From GWA2-66-18 sp964537395 (lineage in GTDB: Bacteria; Elusimicrobiota; Elusimicrobia; UBA1565; UBA9628): a DNA stretch of 64,000 nucleotides. The translations under genes were made by a program, and so were the position numbers. Positions 7,225 to 15,025 of this stretch are shown piece by piece (the stretch's first letter is position 1; the number at the start of each line of letters is the position of its first letter). The notes beneath the pieces were generated by a model. The model ran no database searches, was not told the origin of the DNA, and worked only from the letters and a program-made list of their open reading frames with translations. The stretch lies in NCBI GenBank assembly GCA_964537395.1, contig CAZIBN010000010.1:1-64000 (forward strand), in the 5' to 3' direction.

Positions 7225-9711
7225 CTAGCGGGCTTTCTTGAATACGATCCGCCGGGGAGAGGTCATTTCCCCGACGATGGTCCGGGGCTCCGCGGACGCG
7301 CCGGAGCTCCCCCGGGTCTCGATGACGAGAGTCTTCTCGGTGAACACGCGCGTGCGCGCCGCACCTTCCGCGAGCTCGACATGATCCCGCCATTTCCCCT
7401 CGCCGTCCTTCTGCACCCGCGCCCGGGCGGACTTTCCCGCGAGGAGCGGCGGCGCTCCCGGGATCCTGGCCGCGGCCTCCGCCGGACGTGGACTGGAGCG
7501 GCTGACGATCAGCCCCGACTTGGCCGCGCCCTCGCCGCTCGACGCCGCCTGCTTCATGCGCTCGATGCGGGCAGACGCCGTGGTTTCGACGACGGTGAAA
7601 TCGGCGGAGCTCATGCCGATGCCGCCGGAGATGCCCTGAGACATCTCGCGCCAGCGCCGCAGGGACTTGAGCTCCCGGTCGCGCCTCTGCCATTCAGAGT
7701 ACGCCTTGTCTGAAAGGCGGCTCAGCCGGGAGTGCTCGGCGACCAGCTTCCGGTCGCCCTCGAGGAGCTCGTCGCGCGGAGCATCGGGCGCCTCGAGCTT
7801 CTTACGCCCTTGCTCGCGCTCCCGCTTGATCTCATCCTGCCGCGCCGCGAGGCGCCGGTGTTCGTCGAGGAGAGCTTCCAGCTTCCGGACCAAGGCTTCC
7901 TCCCGCGCCGATTTTTCCGCGTTCGCCAGCGCGGCGTAGGCGGCGAAGCTGGCGAAGGCGCGCAGATCGCTCTTGCTCTTCACGAGCACGCGGGCCGGCT
8001 CACCGCCCTGGCCCCGAAGGATGCCCTCGGCCTGCTCCAGAAAACGTCCGGGCATCTTGGAGCGGTCCTCGAAATCGCAGGAGCACCCCCCCGCGGCGCC
8101 CGCGCAAGCACCGAACGCTTCCCGGCACTGCAGGAACGAGGCCAAGCGATAGCTCCGTTCGAACAGCGCGGAGATGCTCTGATCCAGGCCCGGGGAGAGA
8201 GCGTCGGTGCGGGAATGGCGACGAGCGTTCTCCAGGCTGCTCCCGTCGAATTCGGAGTCCGCGACGGTCGCCGCGATGATGCGGGGCAGCGTTTTCGGCG
8301 TCCGCGATATCGGGATGTCGACCGCGAGCAAGGCGTCAAGATCCAGCCACGCGGGCCGGGCGCGCAAGAGCCAAGCGGACAGGCCGGCCATACGGGCGAC
8401 GACCTGCAGCTCGCGGAGCTCGTCAAAAGCCCGCGCGTAGCGGTCGTAGTTCCCGTTAAGATGAGCGATCGCCTCGCGGTTCGCGGGCGACACCTCCTCC
8501 TTCTTCCTTCTCTCGAAGTTCGCCGAAGAGGCGTAATCGCTCGCGTACCGCTCCGCGTCGGCGCCGAAGCGGTCGTTCGTGACATGAGCGAAGGCCCGGC
8601 CCGGATCGGTCTCGATCTTCACCGAGTTCGGATAGAACCAAAAGCGCGTGTTGCACCAGCCGCTGCTGTGCGGGCATTTCCAGGGCGTCACCAGGTGCCT
8701 TTCCCTGGCGGAATAAAACGACGGGATCGCGGCGGAGGTCTTCCGGCGGACGTCCTTGTAGGTGTCGGGGTCCAGGCCGAAGCTGATGGTCTTGAAGCGC
8801 TTGTCGGACTGCAGGAGCACATGCCCGATGCGGGTATTCTCCAGCAGGCCTCCGAAATTCACCTTCGCCAAAGTCGCATCTTCATGCAGATCCAGGCTGA
8901 CATAAGCTTCATCGAGGCCGGCATGGAACGCGGCGCGATAGGCGGTCGCAAGATCGCCTACCGACGCGGGGGAGCCCGCGATGAGGGGCTTTACGCTCGG
9001 CCGGGTCCCGAAAAGAACCAGGCCGCGGTCCTTATCGAGCTGGAGGCCCTCGAGCAGCGCTCCGGATTCGAAGAAGGCCGTTATCCCTCCCAGGTCGAGC
9101 GGCACCTTGCCGGCCGGCGGCGGGAAGGCCGAGGCCTCGAAGCGGTAGGGGACCGGGTCGAGGAGGAGCTCGGTCGCGAAGTAATCGTTCTCGTAGGCGA
9201 AGACGTCCACGCGCAGCGGCTTGGCCTCTTCGGCGAGAGAAGCCAGGGCGTGCCGGATCACGGAGTAATTCTCCCGATACGCCCGCTCGGGATCGAGGCC
9301 GCGGAGGAAGATCCGGACATGCCCGCGGCGGTCGGTCGTCAAGGCGATCCGGCCCTGCGCGAGGATGGCCGCCCATGCGGGGCGAGGCTGATCCTTCGGG
9401 AAATAATCGACTACAGGCCGGTGCGTGAGCTCATCGGGCCCCGACAGCATCTCGATGGAATCCTGCAGCAAGGACGAGAACGGGTCCAGATAGGGCTGCA
9501 GCGCATTCACGCCGACCTTGCGCTCGAGCAGCGCCCCCAGCCGGTCGTCGGAATGCAGGTAGATATCCCGGTCGAGAAGCTCGCCGTATTGCACGGAGAC
9601 CCGCGCATCCAAGACGGCGGGCGCGGCGCTCAGTGAGGCAGGCACGCTCAGCGCCAGGGCCAGGGCGGCCCCCGCAGCAAGACGCCGGCTCCTGATTTCT
9701 CTCGCCAGCAT
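7225..9711 (-). CDS. Large exported protein of unknown function with coiled coil
   Basis: 828 residues. An N-terminal signal peptide (basic RSRR, hydrophobic AAGAALALALSVPASL, cleavage near SAAPA at about 30) is followed by about 400 residues of mixed alpha/beta sequence. A Cys-containing patch (CPHSSGWCNTRFWFYP, about 345-360) precedes a helical region with a second Cys-rich stretch (about 535-550). A charged, Glu/Lys/Arg-rich coiled coil spans about 600-680. The Cys/Trp patch loosely recalls DUF1598-type exported proteins, but I do not claim membership. The start is 6 bp downstream of the stop of the TPR gene at 9718, so the two are co-transcribed. Confidence 0.75.
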   Translation of the reverse strand: MLAREIRSRRLAAGAALALALSVPASLSAAPAVLDARVSVQYGELLDRDIYLHSDDRLGALLERKVGVNALQPYLDPFSSLLQDSIEMLSGPDELTHRPVVDYFPKDQPRPAWAAILAQGRIALTTDRRGHVRIFLRGLDPERAYRENYSVIRHALASLAEEAKPLRVDVFAYENDYFATELLLDPVPYRFEASAFPPPAGKVPLDLGGITAFFESGALLEGLQLDKDRGLVLFGTRPSVKPLIAGSPASVGDLATAYRAAFHAGLDEAYVSLDLHEDATLAKVNFGGLLENTRIGHVLLQSDKRFKTISFGLDPDTYKDVRRKTSAAIPSFYSARERHLVTPWKCPHSSGWCNTRFWFYPNSVKIETDPGRAFAHVTNDRFGADAERYASDYASSANFERRKKEEVSPANREAIAHLNGNYDRYARAFDELRELQVVARMAGLSAWLLRARPAWLDLDALLAVDIPISRTPKTLPRIIAATVADSEFDGSSLENARRHSRTDALSPGLDQSISALFERSYRLASFLQCREAFGACAGAAGGCSCDFEDRSKMPGRFLEQAEGILRGQGGEPARVLVKSKSDLRAFASFAAYAALANAEKSAREEALVRKLEALLDEHRRLAARQDEIKREREQGRKKLEAPDAPRDELLEGDRKLVAEHSRLSRLSDKAYSEWQRRDRELKSLRRWREMSQGISGGIGMSSADFTVVETTASARIERMKQAASSGEGAAKSGLIVSRSSPRPAEAAARIPGAPPLLAGKSARARVQKDGEGKWRDHVELAEGAARTRVFTEKTLVIETRGSSGASAEPRTIVGEMTSPRRIVFKKAR

Positions 9712-9717
9712 GGGGCG

Positions 9718-10731
9718 CTACGCCAGGCCGGCGTCGCGGATCGCGCGCTCGGAGACCTGGCGCCACTCGGCGTCGGCCGAGGCCGCCCGCAGGTCGGCCA
9801 GCGCCCCGGCGCGGTCGGACTGGGCCAGCCTGGCCTCGGCGCGACCGAACAAGGACTCCCCGTCCCCGGGCTCCAGCACCAGTGCCCGCTCGTAGCTCGC
9901 GCGGGCGCCCGCCGGGTCGCCCTGGCGCTGCTGAACCATCCCCAGGCGCTTGTACGGCAGCGCGGCGTCCGGAGCCTGGCGCACGGCCTCGTCCAGCGCC
10001 GTGCGCGCCTCGGGAAGCTTGCCGCTCGTCATCAGGCAGAAGCCTTTGATGGTCAGCGCGGCCGCGCTGCGCGGGTCGACCTCCAGCACCTCATCGCACG
10101 CGCGCAGGGCGTCGTCCGCGCGGCCCTCCATCCACAACGCCTCCGCACGGCGCAGGCGCATGATCGGCGCGCCATAAAACATGATGCTCTCAAGGGGACG
10201 CTGGAAGACCGGCCAGGCCTCCATCACGCGCAGCGCGTACTTCCGGGCCTCCTCGGCGCGCCCGGCGTCATACAGGAACACGACGCGGGTAAGGATGCGG
10301 TCCGGCTGGCCCGGCGACAGCTCGATCGCCGTGTCCAGGTCCGCGAGCGCTGCGTCGTGCCGGCCGAGCTTCTGCTTCAGGCACGCGCGGCTGAACAGCA
10401 CGCCGGGATCCTTCGGGGAGAGGCGCAGAGACTCGTCGTACAGCGAGAGGGCCTGGTCGTCGTCGCCGCGCGCCTCGAAGGCCGCGGCGAGCCGCGCGTG
10501 CGCCGCGGCGTCGGCCGTCGCCGACATCAGCGGGTCGGCCAGCAGCCTCCTCGCCTCCGCCGCGCGGCCCAGACCGATGAGGCACAACGCCTTGAGTCGG
10601 AGCAGCTTCGGGGCGGACTCGCCCTGGCCCGCGTTGAGCTCGCAGAACTCCAGGCACTTGTCGAGCAGCCCCGATCCATGCAAGGCCTCGGCGTAAGCGA
10701 CGGGGTCGGACGACTCGTTCGGCTCGGTCAT
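9718..10731 (-). CDS. Tetratricopeptide-repeat protein
   Basis: 337 residues of tandem helical TPR units (for example ALSLYDESLRLSPKDPGV and AALADLDTAIELSPGQPDR) with regular A/G/Y/P spacing, at least six repeats. There is no signal peptide, so it is probably cytoplasmic. TPRs mediate protein-protein contacts and no enzymatic part is seen. An extended -10 (TGACATAAT on the minus strand, 10741-10749) lies 9 nt before the ATG, implying an almost leaderless transcript that continues into the exported-protein gene at 7225-9711. Confidence 0.85.
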   Translation of the reverse strand: MTEPNESSDPVAYAEALHGSGLLDKCLEFCELNAGQGESAPKLLRLKALCLIGLGRAAEARRLLADPLMSATADAAAHARLAAAFEARGDDDQALSLYDESLRLSPKDPGVLFSRACLKQKLGRHDAALADLDTAIELSPGQPDRILTRVVFLYDAGRAEEARKYALRVMEAWPVFQRPLESIMFYGAPIMRLRRAEALWMEGRADDALRACDEVLEVDPRSAAALTIKGFCLMTSGKLPEARTALDEAVRQAPDAALPYKRLGMVQQRQGDPAGARASYERALVLEPGDGESLFGRAEARLAQSDRAGALADLRAASADAEWRQVSERAIRDAGLA

Positions 10732-10765
10732 GCCGGGCTAATTATGTCATTTCCTGGCATCCACC

Positions 10766-10796
10766 CACCGAAAGGCGGGTTTGTGTTTTATGGGAC
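10766..10796 (+). terminator. Possible rho-independent terminator, plus strand
   Basis: A short GC stem with a GAAA tetraloop (CCCACC-GAAA-GGCGGG) is followed by TTTGTGTTTTA. The tail resembles the TTTCGTGTTT tail of the two small-RNA terminators in this window. Genes on both sides run on the minus strand, so the plus-strand transcript it would end is unidentified. It may simply be a leader hairpin of the TPR gene upstream region. Confidence 0.35.
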
Positions 10797-10802
10797 CGGG
10801 CG

Positions 10803-10854
10803 ATAATGATGATCACTCGCTCCGGAACGAGTGATCATCTACGGCAATAGATCA
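10803..10854. repeat. Dispersed palindrome, copy A (TCCGGA core)
   Basis: An 11-bp perfect inverted repeat ATGATCACTCG / CGAGTGATCAT (10809-10819 and 10828-10838) around CTCCGGAA, followed by ATCTACGGCAAT. It abuts the stop codon of the S1-domain gene (minus strand, ending at 10852). A related copy in the opposite orientation sits at 36770-36830. It may act as a 3'-end hairpin or be a REP-like element. Confidence 0.7.
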
Positions 10855-12066
10855 GCGCTTCTTCTTCTCGAGCGCGGCGCGGAGCACCTCGGCCATGGCG
10901 CTCGCGGGCGCGTCGCTGTCCTGCTGCCGCTGACGCCACTCGTCGGCGTCCGTGTCGCGCGGGAGCTCGAGCGAGATACGCCGTTCGTCGAGCTTGACCT
11001 CCGCGACCTGCACCGAGATCGCCTCGCCGACCTTCTGACGCTCGAGCTGGAAGTCCGGCCGGTCGTTCGTCTTCGATTGATGCAGCAGGCCGACGACCCC
11101 GGGCTCGAGCTGGATGAAAAGGCCGTAGAGCTCCTTGCGCGTGATCTTCCCCTCCACGACCTGGCCGGCGGAATACTTGCTCCAGGAGTCCTGGACCGCG
11201 GGAGCCGCGGGCGTCGCCGGGCGCTCCGTGACCTGCTTGAGCGACAGGGAGATCTTCAGGCGGCCTTCGACCATCTCGCGCTTGAGCAGCTTCACGGACA
11301 GGCTCTGCCCGACGCTCAGGATCTCCGACGGCGACGCGATCCGGGACCAGGCGACCTCGGAGACGTGCAGGAGGCCCTCGACGCCGGGCACGAGCTCGAC
11401 GAAAGCCCCGAACTTCTCCAGCCGGACGACCGTCCCGGCCACGACGCAGCCGTCCGGGTTCGCCGCGAGGAAGGCGTCGGCGGCGCGCCCCTGCTCTTCC
11501 TCAAGAAGCTTGCGCCGGGAGACGATGATGTTCCGCCCGCCCTCGGAGAACTCAGTCAGCGTGAACACGAAGGTCTTGCCGATGAACTCGGCCCCGGTCT
11601 CGGTGCGCTTGGTGTCGATCTGGCTGATGGGGCAGAAGGCGGTCTTGCCCTTTACGCTTATGCGAAATCCTCCTTTACAAGCCTCGACGACGCGCCCCTC
11701 GACGGGCCGCTTGAGGTCGAACGCCTCCTTCAAGTCCTCGGCAAGATTCTTGTCGGTGGGGTTCCTGGAAAGCCGGATCTCGTTATGGCGGACCGACGTC
11801 ACGAAAAGATCGAGCACATCCCCCGCGCGCGCGGAGCAGAGGCCGTCGGCGTCGCGGAAGTCGGCGGTCGCGACGACGCCCTCCCGTCCCGGCCCGAGCG
11901 CCACCTGGGAGTCCTCCCGCCCCACGGCCAGGATCTCGCCGCGCACCCTGTCGCCGACCGAGAACGTCTTCTCCGCCGCGTCCAAGGAAGCGCCGAACAG
12001 CGACGAAAAATCCTCGGCCGATTCTTCGCCGGCGGAAGACAGGTCCTGATCTCGAGAATCTTTCAC
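10852..12066 (-). CDS. S1 RNA-binding domain protein (ribosomal protein S1-like)
   Basis: 404 residues with four S1 (OB-fold) repeats at about 36-100, 115-190, 203-278 and 300-365. The third, with VVRLEKFGAFVELVPGVEGL, and the fourth, with GLFIQLEPGVVGLLH, are the most canonical. The first two are divergent, as in S1 proteins where the N-terminal repeats bind the ribosome. The start is a GTG preceded by AAGGGGA, in frame with an acidic N-terminus. It would bind single-stranded mRNA or a ribonucleoprotein. It could be the main S1 (usually four to six repeats) or a paralogue. It follows the TPR gene at 12086 by 19 bp. Confidence 0.85.
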   Translation of the reverse strand: MKDSRDQDLSSAGEESAEDFSSLFGASLDAAEKTFSVGDRVRGEILAVGREDSQVALGPGREGVVATADFRDADGLCSARAGDVLDLFVTSVRHNEIRLSRNPTDKNLAEDLKEAFDLKRPVEGRVVEACKGGFRISVKGKTAFCPISQIDTKRTETGAEFIGKTFVFTLTEFSEGGRNIIVSRRKLLEEEQGRAADAFLAANPDGCVVAGTVVRLEKFGAFVELVPGVEGLLHVSEVAWSRIASPSEILSVGQSLSVKLLKREMVEGRLKISLSLKQVTERPATPAAPAVQDSWSKYSAGQVVEGKITRKELYGLFIQLEPGVVGLLHQSKTNDRPDFQLERQKVGEAISVQVAEVKLDERRISLELPRDTDADEWRQRQQDSDAPASAMAEVLRAALEKKKR

Positions 12067-12085
12067 ACGCGTCCCCTTTAAGAAG

Positions 12086-13252
12086 CTATTTCGATTTTGT
12101 CAGGCGCGCGAGCTCGCTGCGCGCCAGGATGAACTCATTGAGCTCGATCTGCTTTGTGGCGACGCTTTGCTCGAGGAACTCCCTGGCGGCGGCCGTATCG
12201 CCGGACAGCAGCCTGGCCATGCCCACAAAATAGGACGACATACACTGCCGCTCGAACCCGCCCTCGGGGTCTTCTTTACGGGCTTTGGCGAGGAAATCCG
12301 ATTCGGCCAAAGACCCGCTCAGATAGAGTCCGACGTCATTATAGAATCCGGCCTTCCCCTTCGCCACGATCTTGGCCAACTCGGCATCAGGCGTGCCCCG
12401 CTTCAGCTGCCGCAATACGATCTCACGATAAGGGATCACCCTTTCGGAAGCGGGCCGGACATCGGTCAGGGCCTTATCGTAATCGGCTAAAGCGGCCGCC
12501 GGGTTGCCCTGGGCCTGCCGGGCGGTGCCGCGATGGAAGTATCCGACCCACGCCTTAGGCATGAACCCGACGAGCCTGTCGAAATCCTGGATGGCCCCGG
12601 CGAAGTCCCCAGCGAGTTGCCTGAGGCTGCCCCGGTGGTAGTATGAGAGAGGCTGCTTGGGATCCAGCGCGATGATCTTGTCGTATTCGGCGACCGCCCC
12701 GGCATAATCCCCCTGGTCCCGTCGGGCGTTGGCGAGGTTCTCTCTGAATTTGGCGGTCTTCGGCGCGAGCTCCGCGGCCTTGGCGTAGTCGGCGATCGCC
12801 TTCACCCGGTCCCCTTTGGTGATCCAGGCGTAGCCGCGGTTGTTGTAGATGAGCGCGCTCTCCGGCTTCAAGAGGATGACCTGGCTATAATCGGAGATGG
12901 CGCCATCTAGGTCGCCGGACTCATGCTTCATCAAGCCCCGGTTGCCGTAGAGCGTGTCGAGGCCCTTGGGCTTCTGCTCGATGGCCTTGTCGTAATCGGC
13001 GATCGCGCCCGGGATATCACCGAGCTTCTTTTTCAGGTCGCCGCGATTGCTGAGGATGATGGGATCCGGCACGAGGGCGATGGATTGATTCAAATGCTCG
13101 AGCGCCTCGGCGTTCCTGCCCTGCATCTCATCGACCCGGGCCATGCCGCCAAGGCGATAGGCCGCCGCCGAAGGAGCTTCCTCCTCCCCCCGCGCGCGAA
13201 CGGGCCCCAGCAGCAGGAGCAGCCCGAGCGGGAGGAGGAGAACCGGCTTCAT
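12086..13252 (-). CDS. Exported tetratricopeptide-repeat protein
   Basis: 388 residues. The start is placed at MKPVLLLPLGLLLLLG because it gives a clean signal peptide (cleavage near ARGEE, about residue 22). The frame stays open about nine codons further upstream, but that would overlap the preceding gene. About seven TPR units follow (for example AIADYDKAIEQKPKGLDTLY and AVAEYDKIIALDPKQP). The C-terminal 100 residues are helical with two Cys. It probably acts as a periplasmic or outer-membrane scaffold. The start lies 2 bp after the stop of the KTSC-like gene at 13255, with no separate ribosome site, so translation is probably coupled. Confidence 0.8.
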   Translation of the reverse strand: MKPVLLLPLGLLLLLGPVRARGEEEAPSAAAYRLGGMARVDEMQGRNAEALEHLNQSIALVPDPIILSNRGDLKKKLGDIPGAIADYDKAIEQKPKGLDTLYGNRGLMKHESGDLDGAISDYSQVILLKPESALIYNNRGYAWITKGDRVKAIADYAKAAELAPKTAKFRENLANARRDQGDYAGAVAEYDKIIALDPKQPLSYYHRGSLRQLAGDFAGAIQDFDRLVGFMPKAWVGYFHRGTARQAQGNPAAALADYDKALTDVRPASERVIPYREIVLRQLKRGTPDAELAKIVAKGKAGFYNDVGLYLSGSLAESDFLAKARKEDPEGGFERQCMSSYFVGMARLLSGDTAAAREFLEQSVATKQIELNEFILARSELARLTKSK

Positions 13253-13254
13253 TA

Positions 13255-13509
13255 CTACCGGACTTTGCGCATGAAGCAATCCTTCACGTTGGCATCGATG
13301 AACGTGCCCAATCCCTTGCCGGCGACCGCAAGCGTCTTCATCTTGCTGATGTTGCCGGGGGTCGCGCTCTGGTTGGAGTAGATGTAAACCGAGCTGTCCG
13401 CGAAGCGGATCGTGATGGTGTCCTTCGTGATCTCATAGCGCGAAACCTTGGAGGCGCCGCTGAGGTTCTTATAGCGGGTGAACATATGATGCTTGTGGGG
13501 GGTTTTCAT
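13255..13509 (-). CDS. Small KTSC-like protein
   Basis: 84 residues. The central part (SKVSRYEITKDTITIRFAD, then VYIYSN) has the short beta-strand pattern of KTSC domains (Ser/Tyr-rich turn, hydrophobic strand, Y-x-Y). The C-terminal part (GKGLGTFID) is consistent with the lysine-rich end of that fold. The function of the family is unsettled (single-strand nucleic-acid binding has been suggested). CATAAT about 10 nt before the ATG suggests a very short leader. It is first of a tight three-gene run with the TPR and S1 genes. Confidence 0.6.
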   Translation of the reverse strand: MKTPHKHHMFTRYKNLSGASKVSRYEITKDTITIRFADSSVYIYSNQSATPGNISKMKTLAVAGKGLGTFIDANVKDCFMRKVR

Positions 13510-13550
13510 ACGTCTATTATGCGAAAAATCGAGGGATTCTCCAAGCTAAA

Positions 13551-14921
13551 TCACGCCGCGGCGCGTCGCGAACGGCCCAGGTATAATGGGATGAAGCCGA
13601 TCAAGATGCCGCCGATCCCCATGACGACGGTGATGGCGTCGAAGGTCGGGATGCTGTACAGCGCGATGAACACCATGAAAAGTGCTGCGAACAGCGGCCA
13701 CAGCACGTAGGAAACGGCGTTGTACGCCCCCTCCCTCAGCTTGCTCCGGTAATGCCAGGCGCAGGCGAAGCCGGCGAGGCTCATGTAGAAGCAGATCTGG
13801 AAGCCGATCGCGAGGATCGAGCTTTCCAGGATCTTCTTCACCGACGGCATGAACGACGAGGAGAACAGCAGGAGCACGCCCAGGAACCAGATCACGAAGG
13901 TCGCCAGCACCGGGGTCTGCCACGTGGGGTGGATCTTGGAGTAGCGGGGATGCAGCATGTTGTCGCGCCCCATCGCGAACATGCTCCGGCTGAATTGAAG
14001 GATCTGGGTCTCGATGGTGCCGATGGTGCTGAGGATGGTCGAGAGCACGGCCAGGTAGCTCCAGGGCCGAGGGAACAGCTTGTCGGCGATCGCGTAGAGC
14101 ACGTTGGTGTTGGCGCGGGCGATCTCGTCGTCGGTCAGGACGATCAGGACCACGATCATCATGATGATGAAGAACAGGATCAGGTTGATCATCGCCCAAA
14201 ACGCGCCTTTGCTGGCGGCGGAAGGCGCGCCGGCCTGGGCTTCGGATTCCTCGCTCAGGTTCATGGTGACATCCCAGCCCCAGTAGAAGAAGATGGAGGT
14301 CAGGGCGCCGGTGGCGAACATCTGCGGCGTGAAGGAGAGAGGAGAGAACCAGATGAGCGAGGGCGGGTGCGCCGGGGCGGCGCCGTAGCGGAGGAAGGCC
14401 GCGATGACCAGCGCGAAGATGACGACCGTTTCGATGAAAGTCAGGAGCATCTGCGCGTAGCTCGCATGCTTGATGCCCTTGCCGACGACGATCGTCACCA
14501 AGGTCAGCCATAGCGCCGCCGTGAACGTCACCCAGGAGGTGCTCTCCACAAGATCAGGGGCGATCAGGATCAAAGTCGAGGTGGCGGCGGGGATCGTCGC
14601 CGACACCATGAAGACCACCGAGGCGACGAGAAGCGCCCAGCCGGTGAAAAAGCCCCAGGTTTCTCCGAAGACCAGGCCCACCCACGCATAGGCGGCGCCG
14701 GCGTTCCGGGATATCTTGCTGAGATGGATGAAGGCCAGCACGATGCCGAACATGACGAGGCCGCAATAGAAGATGCTGCCGACCGCGAGCACCCCGACCG
14801 AGGCCACGATGGCCGCCGTGGTGACCGCGATGCTGAACGCCGGGGCGGTGCCGGCGATGCCCATGATGACGGACTCGAAGGTGCCGAGGGCGCCCTCGGC
14901 CAATCCTTTTTCTTTAGACAT
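13551..14921 (-). CDS. APC-superfamily amino-acid permease
   Basis: 456 residues with about twelve hydrophobic segments. The first-helix signature is VIMGIAGTAPAFSIAV (about 17-32), with AGAAYAWVGLVFGETWGFFTGW further on. This is the amino acid-polyamine-organocation superfamily, inner-membrane carriers coupled to H+ or exchange. The substrate is not predictable. The start MSKEKG is preceded by AGGGAG and two consecutive ATGs. An extended -10 (TGGTATGAT on the minus strand, 14953-14961) precedes it. It is divergent from glgX with about 100 bp between them. Confidence 0.88.
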   Translation of the reverse strand: MSKEKGLAEGALGTFESVIMGIAGTAPAFSIAVTTAAIVASVGVLAVGSIFYCGLVMFGIVLAFIHLSKISRNAGAAYAWVGLVFGETWGFFTGWALLVASVVFMVSATIPAATSTLILIAPDLVESTSWVTFTAALWLTLVTIVVGKGIKHASYAQMLLTFIETVVIFALVIAAFLRYGAAPAHPPSLIWFSPLSFTPQMFATGALTSIFFYWGWDVTMNLSEESEAQAGAPSAASKGAFWAMINLILFFIIMMIVVLIVLTDDEIARANTNVLYAIADKLFPRPWSYLAVLSTILSTIGTIETQILQFSRSMFAMGRDNMLHPRYSKIHPTWQTPVLATFVIWFLGVLLLFSSSFMPSVKKILESSILAIGFQICFYMSLAGFACAWHYRSKLREGAYNAVSYVLWPLFAALFMVFIALYSIPTFDAITVVMGIGGILIGFIPLYLGRSRRAAA

Positions 14922-15010
14922 CATCTCCCTTTGGTCAAAAACGGCGGCGCCTATCATACCATGAAAGTTTTCGGACTAATTCGCGAGATTATACAGGGCG
15001 AAGCCCAAGT

Positions 15011-15019
15011 TGCTAGTAT
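15011..15019 (+). promoter_or_regulatory. Extended -10 promoter of glgX
   Basis: TGCTAGTAT ends 6 nt before the glgX ATG, so transcription would begin at or next to the start codon. No Shine-Dalgarno sequence is present between them. This is the same layout as at several other genes in the window. Confidence 0.6.
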
Positions 15020-15025
15020 ATTGAC

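Noticed and set aside
7732..9636. 634-codon plus-strand ORF opposite the exported protein
   Set aside because: No start context or domain; the opposite strand has a signal peptide and operon position.
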